Under the pieces are notes generated by a model. The model made no database searches. It was given only the letters and a program-made list of their open reading frames with translations, and was not told the origin of the DNA. A program made the translations under genes and the position numbers. 64,000 nt of DNA, from NCBI RefSeq assembly GCF_017306545.1, contig NZ_JAFKID010000032.1, forward strand, positions 32,801 through 96,800, in the 5' to 3' direction. Within the stretch, counting starts at the first letter, position 1. Each line of letters opens with the position of its first letter. The DNA comes from Mesorhizobium sp. GTDB lineage: Bacteria > Pseudomonadota > Alphaproteobacteria > Rhizobiales > Rhizobiaceae. This document shows positions 17,762-26,665 of this stretch, one piece after another.

Positions 17762-18108
17762 CGGGCAAACTCCATCCTCTCAAAGGACAATATAGGAATG
17801 GAATTGATATTTGTCCAGTCTGTCCCATTTGCTCCGAATGCACCACCTGTGTCGAACGGATCGATAAAACAGTGCTGCGTTGCACAACGTGCAATGCTGC
17901 TATGCGAAATCAACGCTGGAGCGGATGCTTGGATGATGTAGCCTGAGACTGTTGAATTTCGTCAGGATCTACCTCCTCCCAGAGACTGACGGATACGGTC
18001 GACCTTCACCTCCTCCCGATCGTCGACCATCTATATGACGCCCGCCGCTCCTCCTCCCGCGGCGGGCGTTGTGCTTTCTGGCTTTGCACTTTGCGGGCAG
18101 CCAAGCAG
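17762..18108. other. Intergenic region between antitoxin and ExoI-like nuclease gene
   Basis: About 350 bases holding the putative antitoxin operator at its left end. A CCTCCTCCC-rich stretch near 18010-18060 and a GCCGCGGGCGGCG-like GC cluster carry no supported gene. I saw no clear terminator. Confidence 0.4.
17785..17816. promoter_or_regulatory. Imperfect inverted repeat upstream of the antitoxin gene
   Basis: GGACAATAT at 17785-17793 pairs with ATATTTGTCC at 17807-17816, with one extra base and a 13-base centre. It lies 24 bases upstream of the antitoxin start, where autoregulatory operators of toxin-antitoxin modules normally sit. Confidence 0.5.
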
Positions 18109-18939
18109 TCACTGCTGCGACCGGCGCCAACCCGCTGCCCGGGCTTCCTGTTCGGAACAGAACCACCGCTCGCCCTTGCCGGCCGAGACCCGCGTCCGCG
18201 CGTAGTATTTCTGACCGGGCACGTGGTAGATGCGCTCCCCCTTCCGGGAAATGTTACCCTTGATGTCGCAAGCACCCGACTGTTTAGATGCCGCGGCAGG
18301 CGAAACGGCCGATGGCGTCGGGGAAACGGTCGACGAATTGTCGGTCTGTTCACTCTGCGCCGCCCGCCACTTCCACGGCAGTTCGAATTGACCCTGCCAG
18401 ATGCCTACCTGTTCCGCTTTGGCGGCGGATTGCGCCCCGGAAAACGCACCGTTCGAATAGCGCGGCCAGTCCACCGCGTGCCCGTTTCGGACCAGCCATC
18501 TCTGGACACTGGCGCCGTCGGCGCGCGTGCAGTTGCCCACGAAACGGCCGTACTGGTCGCGCTCGACGAATTTGCAGGTCGTTGGCGACGCCGCCGCCAG
18601 CCATCCGGCCAGAGCATCCGCCGCTCTCGCTCCACACCGATACATACGGCCAGCGGCATCTGCGCAGAGCTGCGCCGATTCGGGCGCATCGACGCCGTTG
18701 AATCTGATCCGCTCGCCGTGGATCTCGATGGTGTCGCCGTCGATGACCGACGAGCGGCCGGCGATCGTTGCCGCGCCGCCCGTGGCCACAAGCTGCGCAG
18801 CATTCGGCAGCGGCAGTTTGTCCAGGAAACCCGGACTGAAATACCCGGCTGCTCCGGCGACAACCATGGCGGCAAGGATCGCGGCGACACCCCCTGCCCT
18901 GCCGGAATTCCGCCGTTGGAAACTGACGACCTTGCCCAT
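18109..18939 (-). CDS. SNase-like (thermonuclease family) membrane-anchored protein, ExoI-like
   Basis: 276 aa. A single N-terminal membrane anchor or signal (GGVAAILAAMVVAGAAGY, residues 17-34) is followed by a staphylococcal-nuclease-type OB-fold: SSVIDGDTIEIHGERIRFNG, VDAPES, then YGRFVGNC and HAVDWPRYSNG. After a Ser/Thr/Pro linker, the C-terminal domain starts at CDIKGNISRKGERIYHVPGQ and ends near GERWFCSEQEARAAGW, a module seen in rhizobial ExoI-type proteins. It should act outside the cytoplasmic membrane on nucleic acid, though no activity is proved for ExoI itself. It is a single-gene unit. Confidence 0.75.
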   Translation of the reverse strand: MGKVVSFQRRNSGRAGGVAAILAAMVVAGAAGYFSPGFLDKLPLPNAAQLVATGGAATIAGRSSVIDGDTIEIHGERIRFNGVDAPESAQLCADAAGRMYRCGARAADALAGWLAAASPTTCKFVERDQYGRFVGNCTRADGASVQRWLVRNGHAVDWPRYSNGAFSGAQSAAKAEQVGIWQGQFELPWKWRAAQSEQTDNSSTVSPTPSAVSPAAASKQSGACDIKGNISRKGERIYHVPGQKYYARTRVSAGKGERWFCSEQEARAAGWRRSQQ

Positions 18940-19366
18940 CGGTCGATCGATACCCCTGATTGTCGGGTGCGTAACTTGGCAGAATTAGCTGAACATGCCC
19001 TTTCGGGACCCGTTCAAATGGTGACCAATTCAAGGGTGGGCAATGTGAAAATAAACGCAGGCTCGGACGCGCTTGATGCTCTCGAAGGACTCGTCTGCTT
19101 GTTCACAAGCCGGTGACGCAACCACCCACCCGTACGGCGATCTTCCAGATATCTCCCATCAGCGATCGTAGGATAACCCGCTAACGGAACGAGTGCGGCT
19201 ATCGCAAGTTTGGTGAGCGGGTGCGCACGTTTTGTCTGACAACCAACACTGAAATGACCCATACGGCCGGAGACGTCGATTTCCGTTCAGAACCCAAACG
19301 GCGGTATTTCAGTGCCAAACCGGTTTTCCCGGCTTTCCCGCGCCGCTCTGCTTGAAAAAAAGATCG
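18940..19366. other. Intergenic region between ExoI-like gene and CBS gene
   Basis: About 430 bases. Short open frames on both strands (for example a 32-codon frame from 19018) have no ribosome-binding site and no protein-like pattern. I see no repeat or terminator. The promoter of the ExoI-like gene should lie at 18945-19010. Confidence 0.4.
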
Positions 19367-19813
19367 TCAGCGGTATCCAACGCACATCACGTAGTCCCGG
19401 AGCAGTTGCTCCTCGTATTCTACGTCATCGAGCAGCGATTGGAGCACGTCTCTGGCATTGAGCACGCCGATGGGTTTCGAGGCTTGATCCACGACCGGGA
19501 CGTTTTTCAGGTTTCGCTGCTTGATGGTTGACCATACATCGTTCAGCCAATCTTCGGGACGGCAGAAGGCCACCTTTGTGGTCATCACATTCGATGCCGC
19601 CATCGTGCAGCTACAACCCGTGCACTGGCTGATATGCCCGACCACGTCGGTTTTCGTGATAATTCCGGTCATTCTCCCGCCGTCGTCGCAGACGATGACG
19701 AGATTGAATTTCGGTCCGTTCAGCAGCCGGGCCGCATCGATCAACAGGGCGTTGGAATCGATCACGGCGAGGCGCCCTTGTGCCGTCGTCAGAAGCCTTT
19801 CAACCTTCGTCAT
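19367..19813 (-). CDS. Two-CBS-domain protein with a CxxCxC linker
   Basis: 148 aa composed of two CBS repeats (about 5-60 and 75-135: FNLVIVCDDGGRMTGIITKT and RNLKNVPVVDQASKPIGVLN). CBS pairs bind adenine nucleotides or NADH and act as energy sensors. Between the repeats lies CTGCSC (C64, C67, C69), an unusual cysteine group that could bind metal or sense redox state. It is the last gene of the cupin-sdhB-sdhC-sdhD run, 60 bases after sdhD, and may tie that complex to the energy state. This role is inferred. Confidence 0.8.
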   Translation of the reverse strand: MTKVERLLTTAQGRLAVIDSNALLIDAARLLNGPKFNLVIVCDDGGRMTGIITKTDVVGHISQCTGCSCTMAASNVMTTKVAFCRPEDWLNDVWSTIKQRNLKNVPVVDQASKPIGVLNARDVLQSLLDDVEYEEQLLRDYVMCVGYR

Positions 19814-19873
19814 TTCTACTCCTTGCGAATTTTTCGATCGCTCTTCGCCTGTCGCGCTCGCCCAGATAGATGC

Positions 19874-20260
19874 CTACGCCCCTAAGGCAATCCGGAGCGT
19901 CGCGATGATCCCGACAGCGGCAAGGGCAAAACACGCGAAACGCATCACGATCAGCGCCCAGATCTTGGCAACGGAGTGGACATAATCCTCGATCACCACC
20001 TGCAGTCCCAAGGCTGCATGCCAGAAAAGCGTGACCAGCAGCAGGACCATCATCACTGTGTTTATCGGCTTGGCCAGCCAATGAATAAAGGTTTCGTAGT
20101 CGGTGCCGGTATGGGCGATGAGCGAAGCAGCGAACCATATTGCCGGCAGCACCAGCGCAATGGCCGTTATCCGCTCCGTCCACCAGTGTCCGAAACCCGA
20201 CTTCGCGGACCCGAGACCGACTGCGCGGCCGAGCGGAGTTTGAATTCGATATCGCGTCAT
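19874..20260 (-). CDS. sdhD: Succinate dehydrogenase membrane anchor subunit SdhD
   Basis: 128 aa from the ATG that overlaps the sdhC stop. Three membrane helices are visible (ITAIALVLPAIWFAASLIAH, NTVMMVLLLVTLFWHAALGL, IWALIVMRFACFALAAVGII). The heme-region signature WHAALGLQVVIEDYVH contains the conserved histidine, aspartate and tyrosine. With SdhC it holds heme b and the quinone site of complex II. No sdhA accompanies this set. Confidence 0.85.
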   Translation of the reverse strand: MTRYRIQTPLGRAVGLGSAKSGFGHWWTERITAIALVLPAIWFAASLIAHTGTDYETFIHWLAKPINTVMMVLLLVTLFWHAALGLQVVIEDYVHSVAKIWALIVMRFACFALAAVGIIATLRIALGA

Positions 20261-20667
20261 CAACTGTGCCCCGCGATCAACAGGCTGAGGAGCCAAGAAA
20301 TCACCGTCAGCGCGGCGCTTAGAAGGACCACGGCCCAACCGGAGGCATATATCTGCTTCAACTCGAATGCTCGCACGCTGTCCCAAACCAAGTGACGGAT
20401 CCCTCCGCAAAGGTGGAGGAAAAACACGAACGTGGCGATCAGGAACAGAATCTGGCCGGGCCACGATCCGATGATGGTCTGAAGCTGGGAATACGCGGCT
20501 GGGCCGCTGGCCGCAGCCGCCAACCAGATCGCCAGGACAACCGCGAAAACGCTCAGGGCGACACCGGTAATCCGGTTGGCAATGGAGAGCACGGAGGTGA
20601 GCTGTGGCCGATAAATCTGGATGTTCGGCGAGAGCGGCCTTGCCCGCTTGGTCGTCATGCGTTCCAT
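20260..20667 (-). CDS. sdhC: Succinate dehydrogenase cytochrome b556 subunit SdhC
   Basis: 135 aa. The N-terminus reads RPLSPNIQIYRPQLTSVLSI followed by the quinone-site ANRITGVAL. Three helices follow, with the heme-ligand motif HLCGGIRHLVWD near residues 85-96. This is a canonical alphaproteobacterial SdhC. It starts eight bases after sdhB and overlaps sdhD. Confidence 0.88.
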   Translation of the reverse strand: MERMTTKRARPLSPNIQIYRPQLTSVLSIANRITGVALSVFAVVLAIWLAAAASGPAAYSQLQTIIGSWPGQILFLIATFVFFLHLCGGIRHLVWDSVRAFELKQIYASGWAVVLLSAALTVISWLLSLLIAGHS

Positions 20668-20675
20668 AGCGCGCC

Positions 20676-21542
20676 CTAGCTTTGTCGATCGACGATCATC
20701 TTCTTGATCTCCGCGATCGCTTTACCCGGATTAAGCCCTTTCGGACAGGTTCGGGTGCAGTTGAGGATGGTGTGGCATCGGTAAAGCCGAAACGGGTCTT
20801 CCAAAAGATCGAGCCGTTCACCCGCAGCTTCGTCGCGGCTATCGGTCAGCCAGCGCCATGCCTGCAAAAGTGCGGCGGGACCGAGGAACCTGTCTCCGTT
20901 CCACCAGTGGCTCGGACAGCCTGACGTGCAGCAAAAGCAGAGAATACATTCGTAATAACCGTCGAGCTTCGCGCGATCTTCCGGCGCCTGCAATCGTTCC
21001 CGGTCAGGCGCAGGCGTCGTGGTCTGGAGCCAGGGTTCAATCATCTCGTACTGCGCCAGAACGTGGGTAAGGTCGGGAACGAGGTCCTTGATGATGCGCA
21101 TATTCGCCAGCGGGTAGATTTGCGCAGGCGCGCCGGTTTCCTCGATATAGCGAGTACAGGCCAGCCAGTTTGTACCGTCGATGTTCATTGCGCAGGAACC
21201 GCAGATACCCTCACGGCAGGAGCGACGGAAAGTCAGGGTCGGGTCGACATTGTTCTTGATCCAGATCAGGACATCCAGAACCATCGGTCCGCAGGCGTCA
21301 AGATCGACCTCGAACGTGTCGAGCCGCGGATTATCGTCGCCATCCGGATCGTAGCGATAGATCTCGAATGCCTTTGTGCGCACTGCGCCCGCCGGCGCCG
21401 CCCATGTTCGTCCACGCTCGATCCGCGAACCCGGCGTTACGCCGAAATTTCGCGGCACAGGAAACCGCTTGAGGAGAGGATGTTTCGGAACCTGGTCGGA
21501 AGCGCGGACGATGAACGCATTAGTTCTAGGCATCGTTGCCAC
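20676..21542 (-). CDS. sdhB: Succinate dehydrogenase iron-sulfur subunit SdhB
   Basis: 288 aa, about 30 residues longer at the N-terminus than usual SdhB. The three iron-sulfur clusters are all present: CREGICGSC for 2Fe-2[17 protein letters not shown] for 4Fe-4S, and [15 protein letters not shown] for 3Fe-4S. The protein passes electrons from the flavoprotein SdhA to quinone. Here it leads sdhC and sdhD, whereas Rhizobiales normally carry sdhCDAB; SdhA must come from elsewhere or be replaced. Its first codons overlap the end of the cupin gene. Confidence 0.9.
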   Translation of the reverse strand: MATMPRTNAFIVRASDQVPKHPLLKRFPVPRNFGVTPGSRIERGRTWAAPAGAVRTKAFEIYRYDPDGDDNPRLDTFEVDLDACGPMVLDVLIWIKNNVDPTLTFRRSCREGICGSCAMNIDGTNWLACTRYIEETGAPAQIYPLANMRIIKDLVPDLTHVLAQYEMIEPWLQTTTPAPDRERLQAPEDRAKLDGYYECILCFCCTSGCPSHWWNGDRFLGPAALLQAWRWLTDSRDEAAGERLDLLEDPFRLYRCHTILNCTRTCPKGLNPGKAIAEIKKMIVDRQS

Positions 21543-22053
21543 CAGATTTTATTTTCTCGCCGGCGCCGCGCGAAGAGATCTTGATACCGGTCGATGGATT
21601 ACTGACCGAAACCGGATCGCTGGCCGGGAAAGTTTCCAACAGTCCTTCATCGAGCAGAGAATCCGGAATCTCTGCTGCTGGATCGTCGGCCGTCATATCC
21701 TTGTCGTGGTTCCGCCGACCGCTTTGGGTGGGAAAAAGAATGGTGAGCAGCAGCGCGGTATCCTCGATGCCTTTCACCGAATGCGGCTCACCGCCATCGA
21801 GGTACAACCATTGACCGGCCAGGAGCTCGACTGAAGCGGCCGGAAGTCCGAGTAATGCCCGCCCCTCCAGACAGTGCAATGTGATTGGGCCATCGACACG
21901 GTGAGTCTTGATATCCGCTCCAGCGCGGACGACGAGGCGGACGGCCTCGAACGCATCAGATTTAACGATTGCGGTTGTCCGAGCATGCTTCAGAGCAGGC
22001 CCCAACGGACTTAGGTCGATGATTTCTCCCGGATTGGCATGGCGGATTGCCAT
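21526..22053 (-). CDS. Cupin-domain protein with FPASDP tail
   Basis: 175 aa. Residues 1-110 form a small cupin ([20 protein letters not shown], then [20 protein letters not shown]), with histidines that could bind a metal. A charged linker leads to [19 protein letters not shown], a motif that in other proteobacteria occurs as a separate small protein family. The gene overlaps sdhB by 17 bases and may be co-transcribed with it. The role is unknown: metal-dependent sensor or enzyme. Confidence 0.65.
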   Translation of the reverse strand: MAIRHANPGEIIDLSPLGPALKHARTTAIVKSDAFEAVRLVVRAGADIKTHRVDGPITLHCLEGRALLGLPAASVELLAGQWLYLDGGEPHSVKGIEDTALLLTILFPTQSGRRNHDKDMTADDPAAEIPDSLLDEGLLETFPASDPVSVSNPSTGIKISSRGAGEKIKSGGNDA

Positions 22054-22121
22054 TTGAAGCTATCTCCTTGGCAAGACCTTACTTTGGGGCGTGAGCGGTG
22101 CGCCAATAAAAGATTTGAGCG

Positions 22122-22562
22122 CTAGGCGCTTTCTCTGGCTTCGCGCCCCGACACCTCTTCGATTGTGACACGATAGAACACGTGGTCGCTTTGGTAGGAT
22201 AGCGGCTGCGCGACAGGCTTCAAGGCGCCCGGTTCCCACCAATCGGTATGACGACTGAGCAGTGACCATGCATGGTCTCGGTCGTCTTGACGGGGCAACT
22301 CCTCATAGAGCCCGTCTATGATCACGCTTTTCCAATCGCGCCCGGGGCCGTGTTCCTCGGCGACGACCGAAACGTAAGGATTCGCTCGCATCCACTCAAT
22401 CTTCTTTCCCGGCATAGAGAATGCGTAGAGATGATGGTCGGCATAGGTGAAATAGATTGGAACAACATAGGGACGTCCCTCGCTGACGCAGGCCAGACGT
22501 CCGATCCGCCCGGCGCTCAACAACTTCGTACATTCAAGCGTGCTAAGTGAACGAACGTGCAT
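22122..22562 (-). CDS. Pyridoxamine 5'-phosphate oxidase-like flavin-binding protein
   Basis: 146 aa, split-barrel FMN-binding fold of the PNPOx/Nim group. Typical phrases are LLSAGRIGRLACVSEGRPYV, VPIYFTYADHHLYAFS, GKKIEWMRANPYVSVVAEEH and WKSVIIDGLYEEL. Members bind FMN or F420 or heme and often appear in hypoxia and nitrosative-stress regulons. It stands alone upstream of the cupin-sdh run on the same strand with a 68-base gap. Substrate unknown. Confidence 0.7.
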   Translation of the reverse strand: MHVRSLSTLECTKLLSAGRIGRLACVSEGRPYVVPIYFTYADHHLYAFSMPGKKIEWMRANPYVSVVAEEHGPGRDWKSVIIDGLYEELPRQDDRDHAWSLLSRHTDWWEPGALKPVAQPLSYQSDHVFYRVTIEEVSGREARESA

Positions 22563-23023
22563 TTCGATTTCTCCTCGTGTTTCTCAAATCGTTTTCATAC
22601 TACTCCGAGTTTGTCATTCAGGGATGCGGCAAGATGGGTGGCGATGGCTGCCATCGCTGTCTGGCATCCCCTTGCTCTGCGAGTCCATTCTCCGGGCGGC
22701 GTTTGCGGGCAAACAAGGCTTGTCTCTGCCCAGAGTCGGAGCAGAGCGGAACAGAACCTCCATCCAATGTAATACAGCTACGGATTGTGGCTGCCCTGAA
22801 ATCAGTTCGGCTTCTTCTTCATCAGGCCCAGCCTGCCCACACAAACACTGCGCCAATATCCACGCAAGCGCGCTGAACCTCGTCATTCGACACGAGGTTC
22901 ATGAGGCCGTAGTCTTTTCGTGCGCATGGAATGACTATCAGAACTCACTTGGCCCGACTGGCATCAACCCCGCGATGAGTTCGGAGCAATGACAAGCATT
23001 TTTGTGCGCTCGGAGAAACGAAG
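22563..23023. other. Intergenic region between divergent PNPOx-like and Pat-like genes
   Basis: About 460 bases without a supported gene. It contains a 17-base perfect palindrome GCGATGGC-T-GCCATCGC at 22641-22657 of unknown meaning. A GGAG Shine-Dalgarno lies at 23011-23014 for the gene at 23024. I found no FNR-like box here. Confidence 0.4.
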
Positions 23024-25708
23024 GTGACGATCCGAAACCTGCACTATGCATTCGCCCCGCAATCGATCGCCGTCATCGGGGCATCGTGCCAGCCGGGATC
23101 GGTCGGATCGGTCGTGCTCGACAATATCTTGAAAGGCGAGTTCGCCGGCGATGTCTGGGCGGTGAATCCGAAATATGCCGAATTGAACGGCCGCCCCTGC
23201 TACGCGGCCGTGAAGGATCTTCCCGCGGTGCCCGATCTTGCCGTGATCATGACGCCGGCCCCGACAGTACCTGGCCTCATCGGCGATCTCGGCGCCAAGG
23301 GGACGCGCGCTGCGGTTGTCCTCTCTGCCGGCCTAACCGAACAGAACGGCTTGAGGCAGAAGATGCTCGATGCAGCACGGCCGCATCTGCTGCGCATCAT
23401 CGGGCCGAACGGCATCGGTCTCATGCTGCCTCACGCTAGGCTGGACGCCGGTTTCTTCCACATGGCAGCGGCCCCCGGTGACATCGCGCTTCTGTCCCAG
23501 TCAGGTGCAATCGCCGCCTCGCTGATCGACTGGGCTGCCGACAACGGTGTGGGATTTTCGCAGATCGTCTCGCTCGGCGACATGGCGGACGTCGACGTAG
23601 CCGATTGCCTGGATCTCCTCGCCGGCGACGCTAAGACCCGCGCCATCGTTCTCTACCTCGAATCCATCCCCAATCCCAGGAAGTTCATGTCGGCGGCGCG
23701 CGCAGCCGCACGGACCAAACCCGTCATCGCCATCAAACCGGGCCGCCACGCCGAAGCGGCGAAGGCGGCAGCCACGCATACGGGAGCGCTGTCGGGCGCC
23801 GACCGTGTAGTGGACGCCGCGCTGCGGCGGGCCGGGATTCTGCGGATCATTAACCTTTCGGAATTGTTCGACGCCACCGAGACGCTCGCCCGTTTCGCTC
23901 CGTTGGAGCGGGCGCATGTCGGCATCGTCACCAATGGCGGCGGAGCCGGCGTGTTGGCTGTCGACCGATTGGCAGATTTCGGCGCCAAGCTGGCCGAGCT
24001 GTCGGCTGATACATCGGTGACTCTCGACCGGACGCTGCCGGCGAACTGGTCGCGCGCCAATCCTATCGACATCATCGGCGACGCCCCGCCCGAGCGCTAC
24101 CGAACGGCCGTCGCCGCCGTCGCCGCCGATCCCTCCGTCGACGTGGTTCTGGTCATGAATTGTCCTACCGGCATCGCGTCCTCGGCGGACGCAGCGACGG
24201 CAGTCGCCTCGCTGGCGAAAGAAGGCACCATCGGCGGCAAGCCCGTTCTGTCCTGCTGGCTGGGCGGAGCCACCGCGCGAGAAGGCCGCCGGCTGCTCCA
24301 GTCGTCGGGAATCCCGAGCTACGAAACGCCCGCCGCCGCAGCCGCCGCGGTGGACTATCTGACCAGATGGTCTCGGGCCCAGAAAATGCTGCAGCGCGTT
24401 CCGGCGGCCGCCGCGGCGGCGTCTGTCGACCGTGCAGCCACTCTTGGCATCTTCCGGCAGGCGGCGTCGGAAAAGCGCCGCGTGCTGACGGAGCCCGAGG
24501 CCAAGGCCGTAGCGAAAGCCTACGGCATTCCGGTGCTAGAGACCATCGTCGCCGAGTCCGTGGACGACGTCGGGAAAGCCGCGGAGCGTCTTCTGCGGGA
24601 TTCGCGGAAGATCGTCATCAAGCTGCTCTCAAAGTCAGTTTCGCACAAATCCGACGTTGGTGGCGTGGTCCTGAACATTGAGACCGCCAAGAGCGCGTGC
24701 GATGCCGCACGCCGCATCAAAGGGAACCTGCGCCAGCATGCGCCGGACGCTTCCATCGACGGATTTGCCGTCCAGCCGATGATCGAGCGCAAACAGGCGC
24801 AGGAACTGATCCTGGGGATCGGCCACGACGTCATATTCGGCCCGATCATCCTGTTCGGGACGGGCGGCGTCGCCGTGGAGGTCGTCAACGACACGGCGAT
24901 CGCGCTGCCGCCGCTGGACGACGTCCTGGCCGGCGGCCTGATCGACCGGACGCGGATCGGTCGTCTGCTTGCCGGATTCCGGGATCGCAAGCCGGCGGAT
25001 CGCGCTTCGCTCATCCATGCCCTCATGGCGCTTTCGCAATTGATCGTCGATTTCCCGTGCATCGTCGCCGCCGACATCAACCCCCTGCTCGCCGACGGCG
25101 AGGGCGTGATCGCGCTCGATGCGCGCTTCGAGATAGAGCCGGGGACCGTTGAACGGCCCGGCCCCAACCCGACGCTGATCATTCGCCCCTATCCTGCTGA
25201 ATGGGCAAGGGACATGACGGTCCGGGACCGGACCTACCACGTGCGGCCGATCCGGCCCGCCGATGCGGTCCTCTATCCGGATTTCTTCGACCGGATGGAC
25301 AAAGAGGACATGCGGCTCCGCTTCTTCAGCCTGAGCAAGCACTTCTCCGACAAGCTCCTGATCCGCCTGACGCAGCTCGACTACGACCGTGAAATGGCGT
25401 TCGTGGCGTTGGATCGCGACGGAAATCTATGCGGGGTCGCCAGGATCTTCGCCGACCCCGATCACGAGACGGCCGAATATGCGTTGCTGGTGCGCAGTGA
25501 CCTCAAGGGACAAGGCCTTGGCTGGGCACTGCTGCGGCATCTGGTCGACTATGCCAAGGCGGACGGCCTGAAGCGAATCGACGGCATGGTTTTGAGCGAG
25601 AATGCGGGCATGCTGAAGATGTGCCGCGAGTTCGGCTTTCAGCTTGCGGTCGACCGAAACGATCCCGGCATCGTCAAAGTCTCCCTGGACCTTTTGAACG
25701 ACACCTAA
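23024..25708 (+). CDS. Pat-like protein acyltransferase: NDP-forming acyl-CoA synthetase domain fused to GNAT
   Basis: 894 aa from a GTG start. Order: CoA-binding Rossmann domain (IAVIGASCQPGSVGSVVLDN, about 15-35), succinyl-CoA-ligase-like domain with GPNGIGLMLP at 127-136 and THTGALSGAD with H252, ATP-grasp domain (about 480-700), then a GNAT acetyltransferase (about 730-890: YHVRPIRPADAVLYPDFFDR, GVARIFADPDHETAEYALLV, SDLKGQGLGWALLRHLVDYA). This architecture is that of Pat/YfiQ lysine acetyltransferases, which tune acetyl-CoA synthetase and other metabolic enzymes. The histidine of the synthetase motif is kept, so ligase activity cannot be excluded. It heads the stress island, next to universal stress genes. 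Confidence 0.85.
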   Translation: MTIRNLHYAFAPQSIAVIGASCQPGSVGSVVLDNILKGEFAGDVWAVNPKYAELNGRPCYAAVKDLPAVPDLAVIMTPAPTVPGLIGDLGAKGTRAAVVLSAGLTEQNGLRQKMLDAARPHLLRIIGPNGIGLMLPHARLDAGFFHMAAAPGDIALLSQSGAIAASLIDWAADNGVGFSQIVSLGDMADVDVADCLDLLAGDAKTRAIVLYLESIPNPRKFMSAARAAARTKPVIAIKPGRHAEAAKAAATHTGALSGADRVVDAALRRAGILRIINLSELFDATETLARFAPLERAHVGIVTNGGGAGVLAVDRLADFGAKLAELSADTSVTLDRTLPANWSRANPIDIIGDAPPERYRTAVAAVAADPSVDVVLVMNCPTGIASSADAATAVASLAKEGTIGGKPVLSCWLGGATAREGRRLLQSSGIPSYETPAAAAAAVDYLTRWSRAQKMLQRVPAAAAAASVDRAATLGIFRQAASEKRRVLTEPEAKAVAKAYGIPVLETIVAESVDDVGKAAERLLRDSRKIVIKLLSKSVSHKSDVGGVVLNIETAKSACDAARRIKGNLRQHAPDASIDGFAVQPMIERKQAQELILGIGHDVIFGPIILFGTGGVAVEVVNDTAIALPPLDDVLAGGLIDRTRIGRLLAGFRDRKPADRASLIHALMALSQLIVDFPCIVAADINPLLADGEGVIALDARFEIEPGTVERPGPNPTLIIRPYPAEWARDMTVRDRTYHVRPIRPADAVLYPDFFDRMDKEDMRLRFFSLSKHFSDKLLIRLTQLDYDREMAFVALDRDGNLCGVARIFADPDHETAEYALLVRSDLKGQGLGWALLRHLVDYAKADGLKRIDGMVLSENAGMLKMCREFGFQLAVDRNDPGIVKVSLDLLNDT

Positions 25709-25796
25709 GTCGCCGCTGGCTGCTTCAGGGCAACCGTCGCGCGTGACCATCAAGCCCGCGAGAGGCCGCAAGCGCATCTCCGGGTGAAGGTAATTT

Positions 25797-26654
25797 TTAG
25801 TGAGCCAGGAACAGCGGCACCGGGGGCCGCTCGAGCAGCGACCGGGTAACTCCTCCCAGAATCGCCTGCCGAAAGCGCGAATGGACGAACGCGCCCATGA
25901 CGATCATTTCCATACCTTCCGAGGCTAGGAAAGAACGGAGGCGTTCGGCGACGTCGCCTGCCTCGGCTAACAGCGTGGCGAGCTTGCATTCGATGCCATG
26001 CCGCGCAAGGAATATGGCGAGATCGGCTCCCGGTGCCATACGGGAGAGATCCTTTTCACCCTCTACCGTAACCGCCACCACCGTTTCTGCACGAACGAGA
26101 AAAGGCAATGCGTCCTTGACGGCACGCGCGGAGCGGGCGCTACCATCCCAGGCTATGGCGATCCGCTCCGGTCTGACCGCTCCGCCATCGCGCGGAACCA
26201 GAAGCAAAGGACAACCGCTGTCGAAAAGAACGTCTTCAATCACTGTACGCTGCGAAGGATCAGAAATCTCGGCTGCGTCGAGGATCGCAAGATCATGGAC
26301 GCGCGCCAGCTGAACGAAACGCCCGGATCTTGAGTCGAAAGGCGAGCTCGCATGTTCGGCGACGACATCCAACCCCGCGCCGGCGACCGCCTTGCTGGCC
26401 TCGTGTGTTACGGACGATGTGGACTTTTCGAGACGCTCCGTCTCCTGTGCGAGCCACACGGACGCCGTCGCTGCAGACATAGGAAACGGCGCGCTCAGGT
26501 GTGGCGCGAAGACGTAAAGCGAAATCGTGCTATCAGTTGTTTGGGCAAGCGCGATGGCCGAAGCCAAGGCTTGTGTCTGTGTCTCGCCGCCATCCGAAGG
26601 AATGCCGACCAGTATGCTTCGAAACGGCTCGCAATATGCCTTGGACCGGATCAT
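25797..26654 (-). CDS. Universal stress protein, two UspA domains
   Basis: 285 aa from the ATG at 26654; a GTG at 26669 overlapping the cytochrome stop is an alternative start. Two tandem UspA domains: residues 10-150 (RSILVGIPSDGGETQTQALA) and 160-285 (RIAIAWDGSARSARAVKDAL). The second ends in GAFVHSRFRQAILGGVTRSL, where the usual G-x-x-G-H nucleotide loop has V for G. It probably binds ATP weakly. It is coupled to the small cytochrome c upstream. Confidence 0.85.
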   Translation of the reverse strand: MIRSKAYCEPFRSILVGIPSDGGETQTQALASAIALAQTTDSTISLYVFAPHLSAPFPMSAATASVWLAQETERLEKSTSSVTHEASKAVAGAGLDVVAEHASSPFDSRSGRFVQLARVHDLAILDAAEISDPSQRTVIEDVLFDSGCPLLLVPRDGGAVRPERIAIAWDGSARSARAVKDALPFLVRAETVVAVTVEGEKDLSRMAPGADLAIFLARHGIECKLATLLAEAGDVAERLRSFLASEGMEMIVMGAFVHSRFRQAILGGVTRSLLERPPVPLFLAH

Positions 26655-26665
26655 GTCATCGCGCG

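Noticed and set aside
19014-19262. Open frame of 82 codons on the minus strand
   Set aside because: No ribosome-binding site, no protein-like pattern and no domain.
22641-22657. Perfect 17-base palindrome GCGATGGC-T-GCCATCGC
   Set aside because: It has no T-run, no clear distance to a start codon and no second copy that I could find, so no function is claimed.
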